Origin: Chamaesiphon sp.
GTDB lineage: Bacteria; Cyanobacteriota; Cyanobacteriia; Cyanobacteriales; Chamaesiphonaceae
Length of the DNA stretch: 13,084 nt
NCBI GenBank assembly: GCA_020059425.1
Contig: JAGVCD010000299.1
Location: 1-13,084 of the forward strand
Direction of reading: 5' to 3'
Position 1 is the first letter of the stretch, and each line of letters starts with the position of its first letter. Both the position numbers and the translations under genes were made by a program. This document shows, piece by piece, positions 10,678 through 13,084 of this stretch. The notes beneath the pieces were generated by a model. It searched no databases. It was given only the letters and a program-made list of their open reading frames with translations, and was not told the origin of the DNA.

Positions 10678-11355
10678 TTACTTTTGATAGGCTGGCTGTG
10701 GTTCAATCAAACCAGTTCTGTTGATTGGCCAGAACTTAAAAATGGCCTTGCCCACAATTTTGTTTTTAGGGACAAATCCCCAGGCGCGGCCGTCTAGACT
10801 GTTACTGCGATGGTCGCCTAGCACCAAATATTCACCAGCCGGGACTTTTCCTTTCCAGTCTGGACCCTGGGCATCTGGACTCCAACTACCCGCATTAGGA
10901 TTTTTCTGTTGCAGTTTGGCATACAGCTCAGTCATCTGGTCTGGATGGACGGTGCTGGGATAATTTTCTTTTAAAGGCTTACCGTTAATTGTGACGCGGT
11001 CATTGCGGACTTCTACCGTATCACCAGGTAAACCGATTACCCGTTTGATAAAAGCGTCGGTGGCTTTGTATTTTTTCTGGAGAGTTTCGGTAGGGTCAAA
11101 AACCACAATATCACCGCGTTGGGGGTTAGAAACCCGGTAACTGACCTTATCCACAATCAGTCGATCGTCTATTTGCAATGTCGGTTCCATCGAACCTGAG
11201 GGGATATAACGAGCTTCGGCCACAAAAGCACGCATTCCCAAAGCTAGGAGCACGCTCAACCCAATGGTTTTGAGGGTTTCTACCACAAAATTTTCAGCAG
11301 GTGGAGTTGTTGCTGGCTTAGGTTGGGGAGTAATCGGTTGTTGCTCGGTGGCCAT
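10678..11355 (-). CDS. lepB: Signal peptidase I
   Basis: This membrane serine protease removes signal peptides from exported proteins (type I, S26 family). From ATG 11353-11355 it has 225 residues: a Pro/Thr-rich cytoplasmic start, one membrane helix (about 27-44), the catalytic Ser55 in IPSGSMEPTL and the general base Lys104 in FIKRVIGLPGD, then the conserved GDHRSNSLDGR (180-190) and WGFVPK. Both catalytic residues are present. An in-frame TTG at 11401-11403 would add 16 residues. I prefer the ATG because a TATAAT lies only 9 bases before that TTG, leaving it almost no leader, while the ATG gets one of about 50 bases. The gene diverges from the dihydroorotase gene and precedes thiC on the same strand without a visible terminator between them. 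Confidence 0.95.
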   Translation of the reverse strand: MATEQQPITPQPKPATTPPAENFVVETLKTIGLSVLLALGMRAFVAEARYIPSGSMEPTLQIDDRLIVDKVSYRVSNPQRGDIVVFDPTETLQKKYKATDAFIKRVIGLPGDTVEVRNDRVTINGKPLKENYPSTVHPDQMTELYAKLQQKNPNAGSWSPDAQGPDWKGKVPAGEYLVLGDHRSNSLDGRAWGFVPKNKIVGKAIFKFWPINRTGLIEPQPAYQK

Positions 11356-11412
11356 ATGGTGATGTTTTAGATAATTGCGGTGGTCAATCGAAAGTAGAGG
11401 CAATGCTTTCCA

Positions 11413-11420
11413 ATTATAAT
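11413..11420. promoter_or_regulatory. Palindromic -10 element between lepB and the dihydroorotase gene
   Basis: The octamer ATTATAAT is its own reverse complement, so TATAAT reads on the minus strand at 11413-11418 (57 bases before the lepB ATG) and on the plus strand at 11415-11420 (58 bases before the dihydroorotase ATG). Neither direction has a good -35. If both are used, polymerases would compete for one site. A second plus-strand candidate, GATAAT (11444-11449), also lacks a -35. Confidence 0.4.
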
Positions 11421-11478
11421 CACTGGAGTTGCCCCAGAAATCGGATAATAGGCGTGATATCTCTACAATTTGAGCATT

Positions 11479-12792
11479 ATGACTAGCTCCTTACTGATTC
11501 GCCAGTCCCAGATCTTGATGCCTGATGGCAGTTTGATGCTGGGCGATGTCTTGGTTCAAGACCGGACAATTATGCTGGTTGATAAACATCTCCAGTTTGA
11601 TGCTGACCAAGAGATTGACGGGCAGGGTTTAACTTTGTTACCCGGCGTAATTGATCCTCAAGTACATTTTCGGGAACCGGGTTTAGAACATAAAGAAGAT
11701 TTATTTACGGCTAGTTGCGCCTGTGCCAAAGGAGGAGTTACTTCTTTTTTGGAAATGCCCAATACCAAGCCGCTAACAATTAACCAAGTGGCTTTGGATG
11801 ATAAATTGCAACGGGCAGCCAGTAAGTGTTTAGTTAATTTTGGCTTCTTTATTGGAGCCACCGCCCAGAATTCACCAGAATTAAATACAGCTCAGCCAGT
11901 TTGCGGTATCAAAATTTTCATGGGCTCCCAACATGGTGATTTGTTGGTAGAAAGTCGCGAATATTTGGAGCCAATTTTTGCTAGTGGCGATCGACTAATT
12001 GCGGTACATGCCGAAGATCAAGCGCGGATTAATCAGCGGAAGCAAGAGTTTGCTGGTAGTACTGACCCGGCGATCCATTCGGTGATTCAGGATGACATTG
12101 CCGCTTTGAATGCCACCAAACTAGCGGTGTCTTTAGCGGAAAAATATCACAGACGACTGCACATTTTGCATTTGTCTACGGCAATCGAAGCCGAATTTTT
12201 GCGTGAACACAAACCGAGTTGGGTAACCGCCGAGGTTACTCCCCAGCATTTGCTCTTAAACACAGCAGATTATGATCGCATTGGTACTTTGGCGCAGATG
12301 AACCCGCCGCTGCGTAGTGTGCATGACAATGAGGTGTTGTGGCAAGCTCTACTAGACGGTGTGATTGACTTTATTGCTACTGACCATGCCCCGCATACCT
12401 TGGCCGAAAAAGCTCAAGGCTATCCGGCGGCACCATCCGGGATGCCAGGGGTGGAAACTTCTTTACCTTTGATGTTGACCCAGGCGATCGCGGGTAAATG
12501 TACAGTGGCACAGGTGGCTAATTGGATGTCTACGGCGGTGGCCAAGGCTTACGGCATTCCCAATAAGGGCGTGATTGCGCCGGGCTATGATGCCGATTTG
12601 GTGCTGGTGGATCTAAACAATTACCTACCAGTATTGCGATCGGAGCTACAAACGAAGTGCGGCTGGAGTCCATTTGAGGGCTGGGAACTCACTGGTCATC
12701 CGGTGGTAACAATTGTTTTGGGGCAGGTGGTTTATGACCACGGTCAATTAAACACAGCGGTGCGCGGTGAGGCGTTAAGGTTTACTGATTAA
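11479..12792 (+). CDS. Dihydroorotase (class I-like, QxH variant)
   Basis: Dihydroorotase closes carbamoyl-aspartate to dihydroorotate, the third step of pyrimidine synthesis, in the cytosol. Numbered from ATG 11479 (437 residues), the metal and substrate residues of the amidohydrolase fold are: His63 and Arg65 in DPQVHFREPG, Asn95 in EMPNTKP, Lys145 in GIKIFMGS (the lysine expected to be carbamylated), His177 in AVHAED, His231 in HILHLS, and Asp302 in ATDHAPH. The first His of the usual HxH pair is Gln61. The same change occurs in a known branch (the PRK09236/cd01318-type dihydroorotases, which include Bacteroidetes proteins with DQVHFREPG), so it is a subfamily trait, not damage. An in-frame TTG at 11470 would add three residues. 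I leave the symbol blank; pyrC is the likely name. Its stop codon abuts the stop of the opposing ABC gene. Confidence 0.9.
   Translation: MTSSLLIRQSQILMPDGSLMLGDVLVQDRTIMLVDKHLQFDADQEIDGQGLTLLPGVIDPQVHFREPGLEHKEDLFTASCACAKGGVTSFLEMPNTKPLTINQVALDDKLQRAASKCLVNFGFFIGATAQNSPELNTAQPVCGIKIFMGSQHGDLLVESREYLEPIFASGDRLIAVHAEDQARINQRKQEFAGSTDPAIHSVIQDDIAALNATKLAVSLAEKYHRRLHILHLSTAIEAEFLREHKPSWVTAEVTPQHLLLNTADYDRIGTLAQMNPPLRSVHDNEVLWQALLDGVIDFIATDHAPHTLAEKAQGYPAAPSGMPGVETSLPLMLTQAIAGKCTVAQVANWMSTAVAKAYGIPNKGVIAPGYDADLVLVDLNNYLPVLRSELQTKCGWSPFEGWELTGHPVVTIVLGQVVYDHGQLNTAVRGEALRFTD
12484..12491. repeat. Single full HIP1 octamer
   Basis: GCGATCGC, the cyanobacterial HIP1 palindrome, occurs here inside the dihydroorotase gene. 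I found no other complete copy in the window, although its CGATCG core occurs 31 times, all within coding sequence. Confidence 0.8.
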
Positions 12793-13084
12793 TCAGCAAA
12801 AAAGATTTTCAGCGGTTACCAAGTGGCGGAGCTGATGGTTTACGCCGTAGGCGCGGTGGAGATTTTCGGGGGTCATCACATCTTGGGGTCTGCCGTCGGC
12901 GATTAGTTTTTGATTGAGGAGCAGCACTCGATCGATCTGACCCACCGATTGTCCCCAGTCATGACTGCTGACCAGCAATATTTTGCCGAGGGCTTTGAGT
13001 TCGGCAAAAATATCAAAAATAATCGTCTCTGTTTGGCTGTCTACGCCGGTAAACGGCTCATCCAGCAAAAACACATCGGCTTGC
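12793..13084 (-). CDS. ABC transporter ATP-binding protein, C-terminal part (metal-type)
   Basis: The frame enters from the right edge of the window, so the first half (Walker A, Q-loop, signature) is missing. The GTG at 13072-13074 is the Val of Walker B, not a start. About 97 residues are visible: Walker B and D-loop ADVFLLDEPFTGVD, then the H-loop His (12961-12963) in LLVSSHDWG, and a C-terminal tail with ENLHRAYG. The DEPFTGVD form and the tail resemble ATPases of the manganese/zinc/iron importer family (ZnuC/MntA/SitB type), but the metal cannot be told. It ends in TGA directly next to the TAA of the dihydroorotase gene. Permease and binding-protein partners would be outside the window. 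Confidence 0.88.
   Translation of the reverse strand, partial: QADVFLLDEPFTGVDSQTETIIFDIFAELKALGKILLVSSHDWGQSVGQIDRVLLLNQKLIADGRPQDVMTPENLHRAYGVNHQLRHLVTAENLFC

Noticed and set aside
11401..11403. TTG as start of lepB, adding 16 residues.
   Set aside because: A TATAAT lies just 9 bases upstream, the added residues do not look like a signal peptidase N-terminus, and an ATG is available at 11353-11355.
13072..13074. GTG as the start of a short ABC-type protein.
   Set aside because: It is the Val inside Walker B and the frame stays open to the window edge, so the gene is truncated by the window.

Overview
The window looks like a stretch of a cyanobacterial chromosome. Several features point that way: a four-cysteine Ser/Thr protein kinase, a CHAT-FHA protein, a ThiC of cyanobacterial type behind a TPP riboswitch, and a dihydroorotase of the QxH type. 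The hexamer CGATCG, the core of the cyanobacterial HIP1 repeat, occurs 31 times, although the full octamer GCGATCGC is present only once (12484-12491). Most of the content is housekeeping. I see no insertion sequence, integrase, phage gene, CRISPR array, tRNA or rRNA. No gene-free stretch exceeds 300 bases; the longest is 243 bases (1600-1842).

Left part (1-5989). A 5'-truncated family-10-type glycosyl hydrolase (+) meets an acidic protein of unknown function (-) tail to tail across a perfect 14-bp hairpin that can terminate in both directions. Three more minus-strand genes follow, in transcription order: a Tat-exported PrxQ-type peroxiredoxin, CTP synthase (pyrG), and a CHAT protease-fold/FHA fusion that begins 27-42 bp after the pyrG stop. 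pyrG and the CHAT-FHA gene probably form an operon.

Middle part (5990-9130). Divergent from prxQ, a plus-strand pair encodes a membrane-anchored Ser/Thr kinase and, 32 bp later, a TsaC/YrdC-type threonylcarbamoyl-AMP synthase. A lone type IV pilin-like pseudopilin follows, behind an intergenic inverted repeat.

Right part (9131-13084). thiC (-) has a complete regulatory region: an extended -10 promoter, a TPP riboswitch, a Shine-Dalgarno sequence, and an intrinsic terminator at its end. lepB (-) and a dihydroorotase gene (+) diverge from a short region whose -10-like sequence reads TATAAT on both strands. The dihydroorotase stop codon directly abuts the stop codon of a truncated metal-type ABC transporter ATPase gene (-) that leaves the window.

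The less ordinary items are the CHAT-FHA fusion beside pyrG, the kinase whose outer domain resembles an OmpA C-terminal domain lacking its usual Asp, the QxH dihydroorotase, and CGATCG enrichment without the HIP1 octamer. A link between the kinase (writes phospho-Thr/Ser) and the FHA domain (reads phospho-Thr) is possible but only an inference.
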